A stretch of DNA of 64,000 bases from Actinoplanes campanulatus (GCF_014647795.1 NZ_BMPW01000008.1:248001-312000); one strand, 5' to 3'; shown: positions 1 to 9,012, counted from the stretch's first letter. Numbers and translations are program-made. The notes: a model not told the origin generated them from the letters alone.

Positions 1-1517
1 TCGGGGTGCCGGGCCAGCCGCTCGGCGGGCGCCACCGACAGGAAGGTGCGGGCGACCGGCGCCAGATGGGCGACCTGCTCCGGGTCGGCGCCGTCGGCGA
101 GCAGCAGCAGGCGCATCAGGAAGCAGGAGGCGGTCAGGCCGTCGCCGTCGTCGGCGCCCCGCACGCTGAGCAGCTTGCTCGCGTGGGTGAACTGCTCGGC
201 GGCCCGCGCGTGGTCGCCGTCGCCGTGCGCCATGGCGGCCCGGATCATCAGCGTCTCGGGTTCTTCGAGGTGTGCGGGCATGCCCGCGAACAGCGCGCCC
301 AGCCGGCCGCCACCGCCCTCGATGACCAGCGCGCCGAGGGCGAAGTCCTCGATCACCATGGTGGCCGCGCCCGCCCAGTCCCCGGCCTGGACGGCGTGCC
401 CGACCGCCTCGGCCAGCTGCCCGTGCGCGACCAGCCAGGCGGCGGCCCGCCGGTGCAGCACCGCCACCTCCTCCGGCTCGGTCCAGGCCAGCTGGGCACG
501 CAGCAGCTCGGCGAAGAGGCGGTGGTAGCGGTACACCTCGGCGCCCGCGCCGACCGGCTGGATGAAGGCGTTCTCCCGGGTGAGCGTGGCCAGCAGCCGG
601 GCGGCGTCGGGCCGCTCGGTGACCGCGCCGGCCAGGTCCGGGGTGAAGGCGTCCAGCACGCTGGTCTCCAGCAGGAAACGCCGCACCTGCGGAGGCTGGA
701 TCCGCAGCACCTCGCCGATGAAGTACTCGGCGATCGTGGACTCGTCCCCCGAGATGGTCTGCACGAGCCGGCCCGGGTCGGCGCTGCCCTGCATGGCGCA
801 GGCGCAGAGCCGGATCCCGGCGGCCCAGCCCTCGGTGTGCTCGAGCAGTGCCGCCGTGTCGTCCGCGCCCAGGTCGACGCCGTGCAGCCGGAGCAGGGTG
901 GTGGCCTCGGCCGGGGTGAAGGCGAGATCGGCGGTACGCAGCTCGTGCAGCTCACCGGCGAGGCGGTACCGGTAGAGCGGCAGTGGCGGGTCCCACCGCC
1001 CGGTGAGGACGACCCGCAGGTTGTCCACATGGCTCAGCAGGAACTCCAGCCCGGACGCCCACTCCGGCCCGGGCAGCTGGGAGGCGCCGTCCAGGATCAG
1101 GACGATGTCGGTGGGGTGGTCCGCGACGGCCGCGGCCAGGCGGCCCAGGACGGCGCGGGTGACGGCGCCGTCGGCGATCGAGGGCACCTGCACCCCGGCC
1201 CGGCGCAGCCCCTCGGCGACGTACGTCCAGAAGGTCGACACCTGCTCGTCACCCTCTTCGAGAGTGATCCAGGCGACCGGCCGGTCACCGGCCCGGGCGC
1301 GTGCCCAGGCGGCCAGCAGCTGGGTCTTTCCACTGCCGGCCACGCCGGTGACCAGGGTGACCGGGCCCGCGACCCCCTCGGTGACCCGGTCGAGGAGCCC
1401 CGGCCGGGACACCATGAACGGTGGCGCGGCCGGGACCACGAACTTGGAGGCGAGCAACGCGCTGGCCTGGTCCGATCCATATGTCCTGGGTGGATCCACG
1501 ATCAGTTCTATCGACAC
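1..1517 (-). CDS. MalT/LuxR-type ATP-dependent transcriptional regulator, 3' end outside window
   Basis: About 505 codons are visible; the C-terminal part, where the LuxR helix-turn-helix would lie, is cut by the left edge. The GTG start at 1517 has GGAGG six bases upstream. Residues 58-65 read GVAGSGKT (Walker A), and a hydrophobic strand ending LILDG about 70 residues later is a good Walker B; a helical, TPR-like alanine/leucine-rich region follows. This is the layout of MalT-family STAND regulators, in which ligand binding drives ATP-dependent oligomerisation and DNA binding. It is the last gene of a minus-strand run behind the GH13 gene (gap 110 bases). The ligand is not predictable. The HTH itself is inferred, not seen. 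Confidence 0.85.
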   Translation of the reverse strand, partial: MSIELIVDPPRTYGSDQASALLASKFVVPAAPPFMVSRPGLLDRVTEGVAGPVTLVTGVAGSGKTQLLAAWARARAGDRPVAWITLEEGDEQVSTFWTYVAEGLRRAGVQVPSIADGAVTRAVLGRLAAAVADHPTDIVLILDGASQLPGPEWASGLEFLLSHVDNLRVVLTGRWDPPLPLYRYRLAGELHELRTADLAFTPAEATTLLRLHGVDLGADDTAALLEHTEGWAAGIRLCACAMQGSADPGRLVQTISGDESTIAEYFIGEVLRIQPPQVRRFLLETSVLDAFTPDLAGAVTERPDAARLLATLTRENAFIQPVGAGAEVYRYHRLFAELLRAQLAWTEPEEVAVLHRRAAAWLVAHGQLAEAVGHAVQAGDWAGAATMVIEDFALGALVIEGGGGRLGALFAGMPAHLEEPETLMIRAAMAHGDGDHARAAEQFTHASKLLSVRGADDGDGLTASCFLMRLLLLADGADPEQVAHLAPVARTFLSVAPAERLARHP

Positions 1518-1627
1518 GTGCTACCTCCAAGAGCCACCCCGTTTGATCTCTCGTTCAGACTTTCTCGCTCACCCGCTCAGCACATCGTTCGGATCGGATA
1601 ATCCCGTGACCCTCGGTGTCGCATGCA

Positions 1628-3094
1628 TTAACGGAACGTAAGCAGATGAAAATCCCACGGAGGAAGATCCACATACAGCCCGGACTCGGCCAGTTCGTCA
1701 CCGTCCCTCGTGAACACCCGGCCGTCCAGGAGATCGGCCAGCTCCCAGGATCGTCCGGCGAGGTCCGGCCATGGCGCCTCCACCCGCCCCTGGGCCGGCC
1801 GGCCCCCGAAGTTGATCACGACGAGGTGCCGCCGCTCCCCGTCGCGCCACGACCAGGCCAGCAGGTCGTGGTGGGACGGGTTGTCCGGCCAGCCCCCCGT
1901 CTCCACGATGTGCCAGTCGCCCCCGCGGACCGTGGCGGCGGCCGACAGCAACCGCCGGTGGAAGTCGCGCGACTCCGGGTCGTCCGGCTCGTCCGGAAAC
2001 CGGGCCAGGAAGACCGGCAGCCGGGTGCGCCGCCCGTCGAACTGGCCGTCGTGCCAGAGCGTGGCGCCCGGCAGGGTGGCGATCGCCACGGCCGCGGCCC
2101 GGCCCCGCCCGCCCGGCAGCGTCGCGGCGGCCCGCGGCTCGTCGTGGTTCTCCAGGAACCGCACCAGGCCGTCCTGGAAGTCGCGGCCCGCCGCCAGATG
2201 CTTGCGCAGCGACCCGGCGTCCTCGTGGGCCAGCCGGTCGTAGAGCCGCTTGTCGTAACAGAAGTCGAAACCCTGCTGTTGCAGAGTCCACTCCATGTCC
2301 CAGTACGCCTCGGCGATCAGCACGAGGCCCGGATGCCGGGCGCGGACCCGGGCGAAGACCTGCGGCCAGAACTCCTCCTCCGGCGCCGGCCCCACCCACC
2401 GCCCCCAGGTACGGGCGAACACCTCGTTGGTGAACAGCATCGCCATGTCGCAGCGGATCCCGTCGCACTGGTCGCCGATGTCGCCCAGCACCATCGCCGT
2501 GGCATCCCGCAGCCCCGGGTCGAACGCGTTGAGCTGGGCCACGTCCGGCCACGGTGGGAAGAACGGGTCCCGGCCGTGCGCCAGCACCCGCTCGCCCGCG
2601 CTGAACCAGCCCCTCGGGTCGGCGGCCAGGTCCTCCTCCGAGCCCTGGACGAACCACTCCGGATTCAGCGTGACCGCCGGGTGGTCGGGCGCCACGTGAT
2701 TGGGCACGTAGTCGAGGATCAGCCGGACGCCCCGCCCGCGCAGCGCCGCCCGGGCCGCCGCGAGCCCGGCCGGCCCGCCCAACCGCTCGTCGACCCGGTA
2801 GCGGCGCACGCAGTACGGCGAGCCGACCACGTCCTCCGGCGCCAGGTCGGGCAGCGCCTCGCGGAACGACCGTTGCAGGTCCTCGTTGTGCTGGGCCAGG
2901 ACCAGCCCGGCGGGACTGCGCTCCCAGACGCCCATCAGCCACACCGCGTCGATGCCGGGCGCCGCGATCTCGTCCCACACCTCGCCGGGCACGTCGGCGA
3001 GCGTGACCGGGCGGCCGTAGCGCCGGCTCAACCCGGTCAGCCACGGCCAGGTGCCGATCTCGTAGATTACCGGAGTGTCCGGCCACCTGCTCAA
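1628..3094 (-). CDS. GH13 alpha-amylase-family glycoside hydrolase
   Basis: A 488-residue cytoplasmic (no signal peptide) TIM-barrel glycosidase. The four GH13 regions are present: DYVPNH (128-133), GIRCDMAM with nucleophile Asp216, LIAEAY with acid/base Glu262, and LENHDEP with transition-state Asp318. GIRCD replaces the more usual GFRxD. Its start overlaps the stop of the upstream GH63 gene (ATGA, 3091-3094), so the two are translationally coupled and probably act on the same alpha-glucan or alpha-glucoside pool. Specificity (amylase, glucosyltransferase or trehalose-related) cannot be read from the sequence. The ATG start follows from the overlap. Confidence 0.9.
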   Translation of the reverse strand: MSRWPDTPVIYEIGTWPWLTGLSRRYGRPVTLADVPGEVWDEIAAPGIDAVWLMGVWERSPAGLVLAQHNEDLQRSFREALPDLAPEDVVGSPYCVRRYRVDERLGGPAGLAAARAALRGRGVRLILDYVPNHVAPDHPAVTLNPEWFVQGSEEDLAADPRGWFSAGERVLAHGRDPFFPPWPDVAQLNAFDPGLRDATAMVLGDIGDQCDGIRCDMAMLFTNEVFARTWGRWVGPAPEEEFWPQVFARVRARHPGLVLIAEAYWDMEWTLQQQGFDFCYDKRLYDRLAHEDAGSLRKHLAAGRDFQDGLVRFLENHDEPRAAATLPGGRGRAAAVAIATLPGATLWHDGQFDGRRTRLPVFLARFPDEPDDPESRDFHRRLLSAAATVRGGDWHIVETGGWPDNPSHHDLLAWSWRDGERRHLVVINFGGRPAQGRVEAPWPDLAGRSWELADLLDGRVFTRDGDELAESGLYVDLPPWDFHLLTFR

Positions 3095-5763
3095 CGGTCC
3101 TCCTCCTCCACCTGGGCCCGCCGCAGCACCCCGGTCATGCCCTCGAGGAGCAGGTCCGGGCCGGACAGGCCGGCGAAGACATTCGGGAACACGGCCACCA
3201 GACCGGTCCAGCCGGTCTGATGGGTGGCGCCCAGGCCGGCCCCGTTGTCGCCGTGGAAGTACTCAGCGAAGGTGATCAGGGTCTTCCAGTGCTCCGTGGT
3301 GAAGACCTCCTGGCCACCGTAGCAGGGCCGGCGGCCGTCCGGGCCGGGCAGGAAAATCCTGGTCAGCCGACCGGAGATCTCCCGCGCCACCTCGAACAGC
3401 GTCATCTTCACCCCGGAGCCGGTCGGGCACTCGACGGTGAACTCGTCGCCGTAGCCGACGTACAGGTTCATCAGGGCCCGGACCATCAGAATGTTGGCCG
3501 GGACCCAGATCGGCCCGCGCCAGTTGGAGTTGCCGCCGAACATGCCGCTGTCCGACTCCGCCGGCTGGTACGACACCCCGAACGTCTGGTCACCGACCCG
3601 GAACTCGAACGGGTGCTCGGCGTGGTGCTTCGACAGCGACCGGATCCCGTACGGGCTGAGGAACTCGTCCTCGTCGAGCAGCCGGGTCAGGATCCGCCGC
3701 AGCCGCTGCTCGTCGAAGAGCGCCAGCAGGTGCTCGCCGTGCCGGCCCTGCATCCGGCCCCGGCTCAGCACCGAGGTGACACTGGGGTGCCGGTCCAGGA
3801 AGTCCTGGACGCCCTCGATGAGCTGCGGATAGCGGGCGGTGGTGCTGCTGGCGTACACGGTCGCGGCGGCCAGCGGGAGCAGGCCGACCAGCGAGCGCAC
3901 CCGCAGCCGCTGGGCGCCCCCGTCGGGCAGCCGCAGCAGGTCGTAGAAGAAGCCGTCCTCCTCGTCCCACATGGCCGCGCTGCCGTGCTCGCGGTTGACC
4001 GCCACCGCGATCCAGGCGAAGTGCTCGAAGTACTGCTGCGCCTGCTCCAGGTAGACCGGGTCCCGCTGGGACAGCTCCAGCGCGATCGACAGCATGCTCT
4101 GGCAGTAGAGGGCCATCCACGCCGTGCCGTCGGCCTGGTCCAGGTAGCCGCCGGTGGGCAGCGGGGCGCTGCGGTCGAACACGCCGATGTTGTCCAGCCC
4201 GAGGAAGCCGCCCTGGAAGACGTTGTTGCCGTCGTGGTCCTTCTGGTTCACCCACCAGGTGAAGTTCCTCGCCAGCTTGTGGAAGATCGCCTCCAGCCAG
4301 TCGTGGTCGCCCCGGCCGTTGCGGGCCTTGTCCAGCTCGTAGACCAGGTAGGTGGCCCAGGCGTGCACCGGCGGGTTCACGTCGCTGAAGTTCCACTCGT
4401 ACGCCGGGATCTGGCCGTTGGGATGCAGGTAGCGGCGGCTGAGCAGCAGATCGAGCTGGCCCTTGGCGAAGGACCGGTCGACCACCGCCAGCGCGATCGA
4501 CTGGAACGCCAGGTCCCACGCCGCGAACCAGGGGTACTCCCACTTGTCCGGCATCGAGATGACGTCGTGGCAGATCATGTGGAACCAGTCGCCGTTGCGG
4601 GTCCCCTTGGCGTCCAACGGGTCCCGGCCGTGCTCGGCGAGCCAGCGCTCCACGTCGTAGCCGAAGTACTGCTTGCTCCACAGCATGCCGGCCAGCGCCT
4701 GCCGGGCCACCTGCCGCTCGTCCTCGCCGAGCCGCGGGTCGAGCAGCACGTCGTAGAACTCGTCGGCCTCGGCCCGGCGCCGGTCCACCAGCTCGTCGAA
4801 GGCCGTCGCGTCGCTGGCGGACGGCCGGTCGGACAGCCGGAACCGGACGGTGACCGAACCGCCGGCCGGCACCTCGGCGGACACGTCGGCGGCCACCTTC
4901 GTGCCGGCGCCGTCCGGGTTCACCGCGCCGGTGTCGCCGTCCACCACGTACCGGTGGAAGGCGTCCTTGCCGTAGCGGCCGGTGCCGGTGGTCTCGTTCT
5001 CGGTGAACAGCAGCGGGTGGTCGCCGAGCACCTCGAACCGGCGGGTGCCGAGTTTGTGGTGGACCGCCTCGACGCCGCCGTCGACGGCCCGCAGCACCGG
5101 TTTCGGCTCCGGCCGGTCCCACGACCAGGTGTTGCGGAACCACAGGGTGGGCAGCAGGCGCAGCGGCGCGGGCTCCGGGCCCCGGTTGTGCACGGTGATC
5201 CGGCCGAGGACGTCCTCCGGGCCGTCCTTGGCGTACTCCACGACGACGTCGAAGTACCGGTCCTCGGCGAAGATCCCGGTGTCCAGCAGCTCGTACTCCA
5301 GGTCGTGCCGGCCGCGGTGGCGGTTGGTGACGACCAGATCCTCGTACGGGAACGGCTCCTGCGGGTATTTGTAGACCATCCGCTGGTAGGAGTGGGTGGG
5401 GGTGGCGTCGACGTAGAACCAGTACTCCTTGACGTCCTCGCCGTGGTTGCCCTCGGAGTTGGTCAGGCCGAAGAACCGCTCCTTGAGGATCGGGTCCCGG
5501 CCGTTCCACAGCGCGACGGCCAGGCAGAGCGACTGCTCCTCGTCGCAGAACCCGGCGATGCCGTCCTCACCCCACCGGTAGGCCCGGGACCGCGCGTCAT
5601 CGTGACTGAGATAGTCCCAGGCGTCACCGCCCGGGCTGTAGTCCTCGCGGACCGTGCCCCATTGCCGCTCGCTGAGGTACGGTCCCCACTTCCGCCACGG
5701 CACGGCGTTGGTGTCGGCGTCGTGGAGGCGCCGCTGCTCGGCGCCCGTCTCGTTGATGGCCAT
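3091..5763 (-). CDS. GH63-family glucosidase (mannosyl-oligosaccharide glucosidase-like)
   Basis: An 890-residue protein without signal peptide. The N-terminal part is beta-rich (for example KEYWFYVDATPTHSY) and the C-terminal two thirds form an (alpha/alpha)6 toroid typical of clan GH-G, with aromatic/acidic stretches such as YPWFAAWDLAFQSIAL and WRGPIWVPANI. Bacterial GH63 members of this size hydrolyse alpha-glucosidic bonds in small oligosaccharides or glucosylglycerate-type solutes; the substrate here is unknown. It lies 30 bases downstream of the SulP gene and overlaps the GH13 gene by four bases, so it is in a DUF1269-SulP-GH63-GH13 operon. The long plus-strand reading frame opposite it is a GC-bias shadow. 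Confidence 0.85.
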   Translation of the reverse strand: MAINETGAEQRRLHDADTNAVPWRKWGPYLSERQWGTVREDYSPGGDAWDYLSHDDARSRAYRWGEDGIAGFCDEEQSLCLAVALWNGRDPILKERFFGLTNSEGNHGEDVKEYWFYVDATPTHSYQRMVYKYPQEPFPYEDLVVTNRHRGRHDLEYELLDTGIFAEDRYFDVVVEYAKDGPEDVLGRITVHNRGPEPAPLRLLPTLWFRNTWSWDRPEPKPVLRAVDGGVEAVHHKLGTRRFEVLGDHPLLFTENETTGTGRYGKDAFHRYVVDGDTGAVNPDGAGTKVAADVSAEVPAGGSVTVRFRLSDRPSASDATAFDELVDRRRAEADEFYDVLLDPRLGEDERQVARQALAGMLWSKQYFGYDVERWLAEHGRDPLDAKGTRNGDWFHMICHDVISMPDKWEYPWFAAWDLAFQSIALAVVDRSFAKGQLDLLLSRRYLHPNGQIPAYEWNFSDVNPPVHAWATYLVYELDKARNGRGDHDWLEAIFHKLARNFTWWVNQKDHDGNNVFQGGFLGLDNIGVFDRSAPLPTGGYLDQADGTAWMALYCQSMLSIALELSQRDPVYLEQAQQYFEHFAWIAVAVNREHGSAAMWDEEDGFFYDLLRLPDGGAQRLRVRSLVGLLPLAAATVYASSTTARYPQLIEGVQDFLDRHPSVTSVLSRGRMQGRHGEHLLALFDEQRLRRILTRLLDEDEFLSPYGIRSLSKHHAEHPFEFRVGDQTFGVSYQPAESDSGMFGGNSNWRGPIWVPANILMVRALMNLYVGYGDEFTVECPTGSGVKMTLFEVAREISGRLTRIFLPGPDGRRPCYGGQEVFTTEHWKTLITFAEYFHGDNGAGLGATHQTGWTGLVAVFPNVFAGLSGPDLLLEGMTGVLRRAQVEEEDR

Positions 5764-5775
5764 ACCGCCAGACTC

Positions 5776-5789
5776 GGCCCCCGGGGGCC
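5776..5789. other. 14-bp perfect palindrome between SulP and GH63 genes
   Basis: GGCCCCCGGGGGCC sits in the 30-base gap between the SulP stop and the GH63 start. It could form a partial terminator or mRNA processing hairpin that tunes downstream expression. There is no T-tract, so I do not call it a terminator. Confidence 0.35.
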
Positions 5790-5793
5790 TCGG

Positions 5794-7482
5794 TCACTTC
5801 CCCCGCCGGGAGTGAAAAGCGGCCACCGCGTCCTCGATCGTCGGGTAGAAGTGCTCCGGGTCGATGGTGCGGGTCAGCTTGTACCGGTCGATCTTGACCC
5901 GCACCGGATCCTTCATCTCGGCGAACACCAGCGAGATCCCGCGGGCGTTGAGCTCCTCGTCGAGGTCCTCCAGCATGTCGGCCGCGGTGGTGTCGATGTC
6001 GGTGATCGGCTCGGCGGCCACCACGATCCACTGCGGCGCCGGCTCGGCGTGCGACAGGTGCCGGATCTCCTCGCGGAACGCGCGGGCGTTCGCGAAGATC
6101 AGCGGCGCGTCGAAGCGGAACAGCACCAGCCCCGGGAACCGCACGCCGTCCGGGTAGGAGCGCACGTCGTGGTAGCCGGCCACCCCGTCCGGGCGGCCCA
6201 GCTCGGTCGAGTACGGCCACCACAGCCGCCGGAAGACGTTGAGCACCGACAGCGCGACCGCGACCGCGATGCCGGGCAGCACACCCAGCAGCGCCACACC
6301 CAGGAACGCGGCCAGCGCCAGGCTGAACTCCACCCGCCGCTGCCGCCACAGCCGCCGCATCCCGGCCAGGTCGGCCAGCGACAGCGAGGCGGCGATCACC
6401 ACGGCCGCCAGCATCGGCTGCGGCAGGTTCCGCAGCAGCCCCGGCGCGAGGACCAGCAGCAGCGTGATGGCCGCCGCGCCGACCACCCCGGTCAACTGGC
6501 TACGGGCGCCGGACTGGAAGGCCACCGCGGTCCGCGAGCCGCTGGTGCTGACCGGGAAGCCCTGGAACAGCCCGGCCGCCAGGTTGGCCACCCCGATGCC
6601 GGCCATCTCCTGGTTGCCGCGCACCTCCTGCCCGGTACGGGCGGCGAAGGCGGACGCCGTGGAGATGGTGTCGGTGACCGACACCAGGGTGATGCCGAGC
6701 GCGCCGGCCGCCAGGATGCCCAGGTCCGACCAGTCGATGTGCGGGATGGTCAGCGGCGGGAAGCCTTGCGGCAGCGGCCCGACCACGTCGACGCCCTGGT
6801 CGGCCAGCCCGAACACCGACGTCGCCACGGTGGCGCCGAGGACCGCGACCAGGATGCCGGGGACCTTCGGCAGGAAACGTTGCAGCAGCAGCATGACGGC
6901 CAGGCCGCCGGCGCCGATGACCAGCGCCACCGGCAGCGTCTCCCCGGCGGCGACACCGCGCACGAAGCCCACCGCCTCACCGATCAGGCCGTCGGCGTCG
7001 ACCGAGAAGCCGAACAGCTTCGGCAACTGCCCGATCAGGATGGTCAGGGCCAGGCCGTTGACGTATCCGATCTGGGTGGGATGCGACAGCAGGTCGGCCA
7101 CGAATCCGAGTTTCGCGACCGCGGCCACCGTCATCATCACCCCGACCAGCAGGGCGAGCACCGAGGCCAGGGCCACCGCCTTGGCCGGGTCGCCGTCCGC
7201 GACGACCAGCGGCAGGACCACCGCGGCGATCATCGGGCCGAGAGACGAGTCCGGGCCGAGGACCAGGATCTTCGACGGCCCGAAGACCGCGTACGCCAGC
7301 AGGCACAGGATCGAGGTGTACAACCCGGTGATCGGCGGCAGGCCGGCCAGCTCGGCGTACGCCATGCCCTGCGGCACGAGCAGGGTGGTCAGCACGATCC
7401 CGGCCACCAGGTCCTTCGGTAGCCAGGCCGGCTCGTACCCGGCGGCGGCTTTCAGTCCCGGCGCCCAGTCGCCGATCGCCAT
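5794..7482 (-). CDS. SulP-family anion permease with C-terminal STAS domain
   Basis: 562 residues from the ATG at 7482, which has a purine-rich GGAG directly upstream; a longer frame upstream is arginine-rich and unlikely. The N-terminal 400 residues contain about ten to twelve hydrophobic segments including the SulP signature region (VPQGMAYAELAGLPPITGLY). Residues from about 440 form a STAS domain (VLFRFDAPLIFANA, ITDIDTTAADML), the family's regulatory module. SulP proteins carry sulfate, bicarbonate or other anions at the plasma membrane; the substrate is not determinable. Second gene of the minus-strand operon starting with the DUF1269 gene (gap 76 bases). Confidence 0.92.
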   Translation of the reverse strand: MAIGDWAPGLKAAAGYEPAWLPKDLVAGIVLTTLLVPQGMAYAELAGLPPITGLYTSILCLLAYAVFGPSKILVLGPDSSLGPMIAAVVLPLVVADGDPAKAVALASVLALLVGVMMTVAAVAKLGFVADLLSHPTQIGYVNGLALTILIGQLPKLFGFSVDADGLIGEAVGFVRGVAAGETLPVALVIGAGGLAVMLLLQRFLPKVPGILVAVLGATVATSVFGLADQGVDVVGPLPQGFPPLTIPHIDWSDLGILAAGALGITLVSVTDTISTASAFAARTGQEVRGNQEMAGIGVANLAAGLFQGFPVSTSGSRTAVAFQSGARSQLTGVVGAAAITLLLVLAPGLLRNLPQPMLAAVVIAASLSLADLAGMRRLWRQRRVEFSLALAAFLGVALLGVLPGIAVAVALSVLNVFRRLWWPYSTELGRPDGVAGYHDVRSYPDGVRFPGLVLFRFDAPLIFANARAFREEIRHLSHAEPAPQWIVVAAEPITDIDTTAADMLEDLDEELNARGISLVFAEMKDPVRVKIDRYKLTRTIDPEHFYPTIEDAVAAFHSRRGK

Positions 7483-7558
7483 CTCCGGTCCTCTCCGCTC
7501 TCGTCCTCCTATACGACGAACGCCACCCGATCTCGGGCGGCGTCCGGGTCGGGAAACC

Positions 7559-8053
7559 TTACTGCCGCTCGCCACCGTGCAGGGCGTCCTGCAGCTCGGC
7601 CTCGGTCTCCTTCGACAGCGAGGACTTGAGCACCGTGCCACCGAACCTGCTGAGCGCCTCCACCGCCTTGTCCGGCGTGACCGCCTCGACCACCAGGAAC
7701 AGCGCCGACGTGCCCGGCTGCAACTCCTCGCGGATGCGCTCCTGGAACTCCTTGTTGATGGCGCCCTTGGTCAGCTTGCCGGTGAGGGCGCCGAGGCCGG
7801 CGCCGACCGCCATGCCGAGCACCGGGATGAAGAACAGCATCCCGAAGAGCAGGCCCCAGAACATGCCCCACGTGGTCCCGCCCGCCACGGCGTGGTGGTT
7901 CGTGGTGACGTGGAACTTGCCCTCCTTGTCGCGGATGATCGTCGCGATCGCGTCCGGCTGGATGATCAGATCCTTGGCCAGCCGATTCGCCTCCAGCGAC
8001 GCCGCCGTCGCCGTGGTCTCGTCGGAATAACCGATGGCTATCAGAATCGCCAT
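7559..8053 (-). CDS. DUF1269-family membrane protein (copy 1)
   Basis: 164 residues from the ATG at 8053, preceded by GGAAGGAGAG. An N-terminal beta-alpha region (MAILIAIGYSDE) is followed by a glycine-rich hydrophobic hairpin (GMFWGLLFGMLFFIPVLGMAVGAGLGAL, in shortened form) and a second soluble part with the family motif GTSALFLVVE. The family is uncharacterised and often found with stress or dormancy genes. A paralogue of identical length lies on the other strand at 10176-10670. It heads the minus operon, and a 17-bp palindrome at 8153-8169 lies 100 bases upstream. Confidence 0.85.
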   Translation of the reverse strand: MAILIAIGYSDETTATAASLEANRLAKDLIIQPDAIATIIRDKEGKFHVTTNHHAVAGGTTWGMFWGLLFGMLFFIPVLGMAVGAGLGALTGKLTKGAINKEFQERIREELQPGTSALFLVVEAVTPDKAVEALSRFGGTVLKSSLSKETEAELQDALHGGERQ

Positions 8054-8152
8054 GGCTCTCTCCTTCCGTACCCATGTGGTGTCCCTGTCGTGCCGCCGCA
8101 ACGGGGCACTGCGGCGTCCCGATCAGTCAGCCACGGAGCCCGTCGGCATTCC

Positions 8153-8169
8153 TCATTCCGAGCGGATGA
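8153..8169. promoter_or_regulatory. 17-bp TCATYC-N5-GGATGA palindrome, copy 1
   Basis: TCATTC-CGAGC-GGATGA in the divergent region between the DUF1269 gene (start 8053, minus) and the small gene at 8235 (plus). It matches the elements at 8436, 13625 and 18915. Probable operator or activator site for a dimeric regulator; the regulator is unknown. Confidence 0.5.
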
Positions 8170-8195
8170 AGTCAGGCGGGGTCACTTCGTGAAAG

Positions 8196-8218
8196 GTGAC
8201 TGCTACCGACAGTCACCG
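8196..8218 (+). other. Inverted repeat in the 5' leader of the 81-aa gene
   Basis: GGTGACTG, seven bases, CAGTCACC: a perfect 8-bp stem ending just before the GGAGGGGG ribosome-binding site of the gene at 8235. It could be an operator or a leader hairpin. A second, overlapping pairing GTCAC/GTGAC (8181-8185 with 8196-8200) is mutually exclusive with it. Confidence 0.4.
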
Positions 8219-8234
8219 GCGGAGGGGGCAGGTC

Positions 8235-8480
8235 ATGCAGGAGCGATACGAGATCCGGGTCCGGGGTTTCCTCGGCCCCCTGCTGCGCATGGCGCTGGGC
8301 GACCTGCGCTGGCGCACCCTCCCCCGGCAGAGCACGATCCGCGGCCGGCTCTCGGACGCCGACCTGGAGAAGCTGCTCACCCGTCTGGACCGGTCCGGCG
8401 TGGAGGTCGTCTGCCTCCGCCGTCTGACCGGGGTTTCATCCGCCACGGATGGCGTGGCGGCCACCGGTCCCGCCACATGA
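8235..8480 (+). CDS. Small conserved-looking soluble protein of unknown function
   Basis: 81 residues from the ATG at 8235, which follows GGAGGGGGCAGGTC. The body ([15 protein letters not shown], then [30 protein letters not shown]) has the pattern of a small beta-alpha-beta domain seen in short actinobacterial proteins; no characterised family is recognised. The C-terminus is low complexity, and the TCATCC palindrome of the next gene overlaps this 3' end. First gene of the plus-strand run leading to DUF7144, AI-2E, DUF1269 and DUF2252 genes. Confidence 0.65.
   Translation: MQERYEIRVRGFLGPLLRMALGDLRWRTLPRQSTIRGRLSDADLEKLLTRLDRSGVEVVCLRRLTGVSSATDGVAATGPAT
8436..8452. promoter_or_regulatory. 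17-bp TCATCC-N5-GGATGG element, copy 2
   Basis: TCATCC-GCCAC-GGATGG, one mismatch from perfect symmetry, 72 bases upstream of the DUF7144 gene and inside the 3' end of the preceding small gene. The same motif occurs at 8153, 13625 and 18915 at similar distances from starts. Confidence 0.45.
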
Positions 8481-8523
8481 TCGGACCATCACCGGAGAAC
8501 CCCGTTGACGAGGGAGAATAACC

Positions 8524-8961
8524 ATGACCAACACAGAGCCGCGTCAGGCGGAGAACTACGCGGCCGCCGGGCGGCGCCAGCCTACCGGCTGGGTGGGGAT
8601 GGTGGTCTTCGCCGGCGTCATGCTGTTGATGCTCGGCGCATTTCAGGCGATCGAAGGCGTGGTCGCCCTGTTCCGTGAAGACTTCTTTCTGACCACCTCG
8701 AACGGCCTTGTCGTGCCGGTGAACTTCACCGCCTACGGCTGGACGCACATCGTGATCGGCCTGATCGCGGTGGGCACCGGGCTCGGCCTCCTCGCGGGCC
8801 AGATGTGGGCTCGCGTGGTCGGCGTCATCATCGCCGGGCTCAGCGCGCTGGCCAACCTGGCGTTCCTCCCGGCCTACCCGGTGTGGTCCAGCATCGTGAT
8901 CGCCATCGACGTTCTGGTGATCTACGCCCTGACCGCGCACGGTCGTGAGATCAAGTACTGA
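8524..8961 (+). CDS. DUF7144-type four-helix membrane protein
   Basis: 145 residues, start ATG at 8524 behind GAGGGAGAATAACC. Four hydrophobic helices are visible (about residues 22-45, 68-90, 95-115, 118-138) with a conserved-type segment FTAYGWTHIVIGLIAVGTGLGLL. Family members are small integral membrane proteins of unknown function common in actinomycetes. It is followed by a strong hairpin (8969-9004) and then the AI-2E family gene. Confidence 0.75.
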   Translation: MTNTEPRQAENYAAAGRRQPTGWVGMVVFAGVMLLMLGAFQAIEGVVALFREDFFLTTSNGLVVPVNFTAYGWTHIVIGLIAVGTGLGLLAGQMWARVVGVIIAGLSALANLAFLPAYPVWSSIVIAIDVLVIYALTAHGREIKY

Positions 8962-8968
8962 CGTTCGC

Positions 8969-9004
8969 CCGGCCGGGACCGATCGAGGAGGCGGTCCCGG
9001 CCGG
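8969..9004 (+). promoter_or_regulatory. 12-bp perfect stem-loop overlapping the next gene's SD region
   Basis: CCGGCCGGGACC pairs perfectly with GGTCCCGGCCGG across a 12-base loop. The right arm ends in the GGAG that is the only good Shine-Dalgarno for the ATG at 9013. The hairpin starts eight bases after the DUF7144 stop, so it may act as attenuator or translational lock on the AI-2E family gene. Confidence 0.5.
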
Positions 9005-9012
9005 AGCGGACC

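Noticed and set aside
5776-5789. Rho-independent terminator between SulP and GH63
   Set aside because: Perfect palindrome but no U-tract, and genes on both sides appear to form one operon.
3220-7422. 1,400-codon open frame on the plus strand
   Set aside because: It lies opposite the GH63 and SulP genes; its composition (Gly, Arg, Val, His, Gln-rich) is that of a GC-bias antisense shadow and has no domain.
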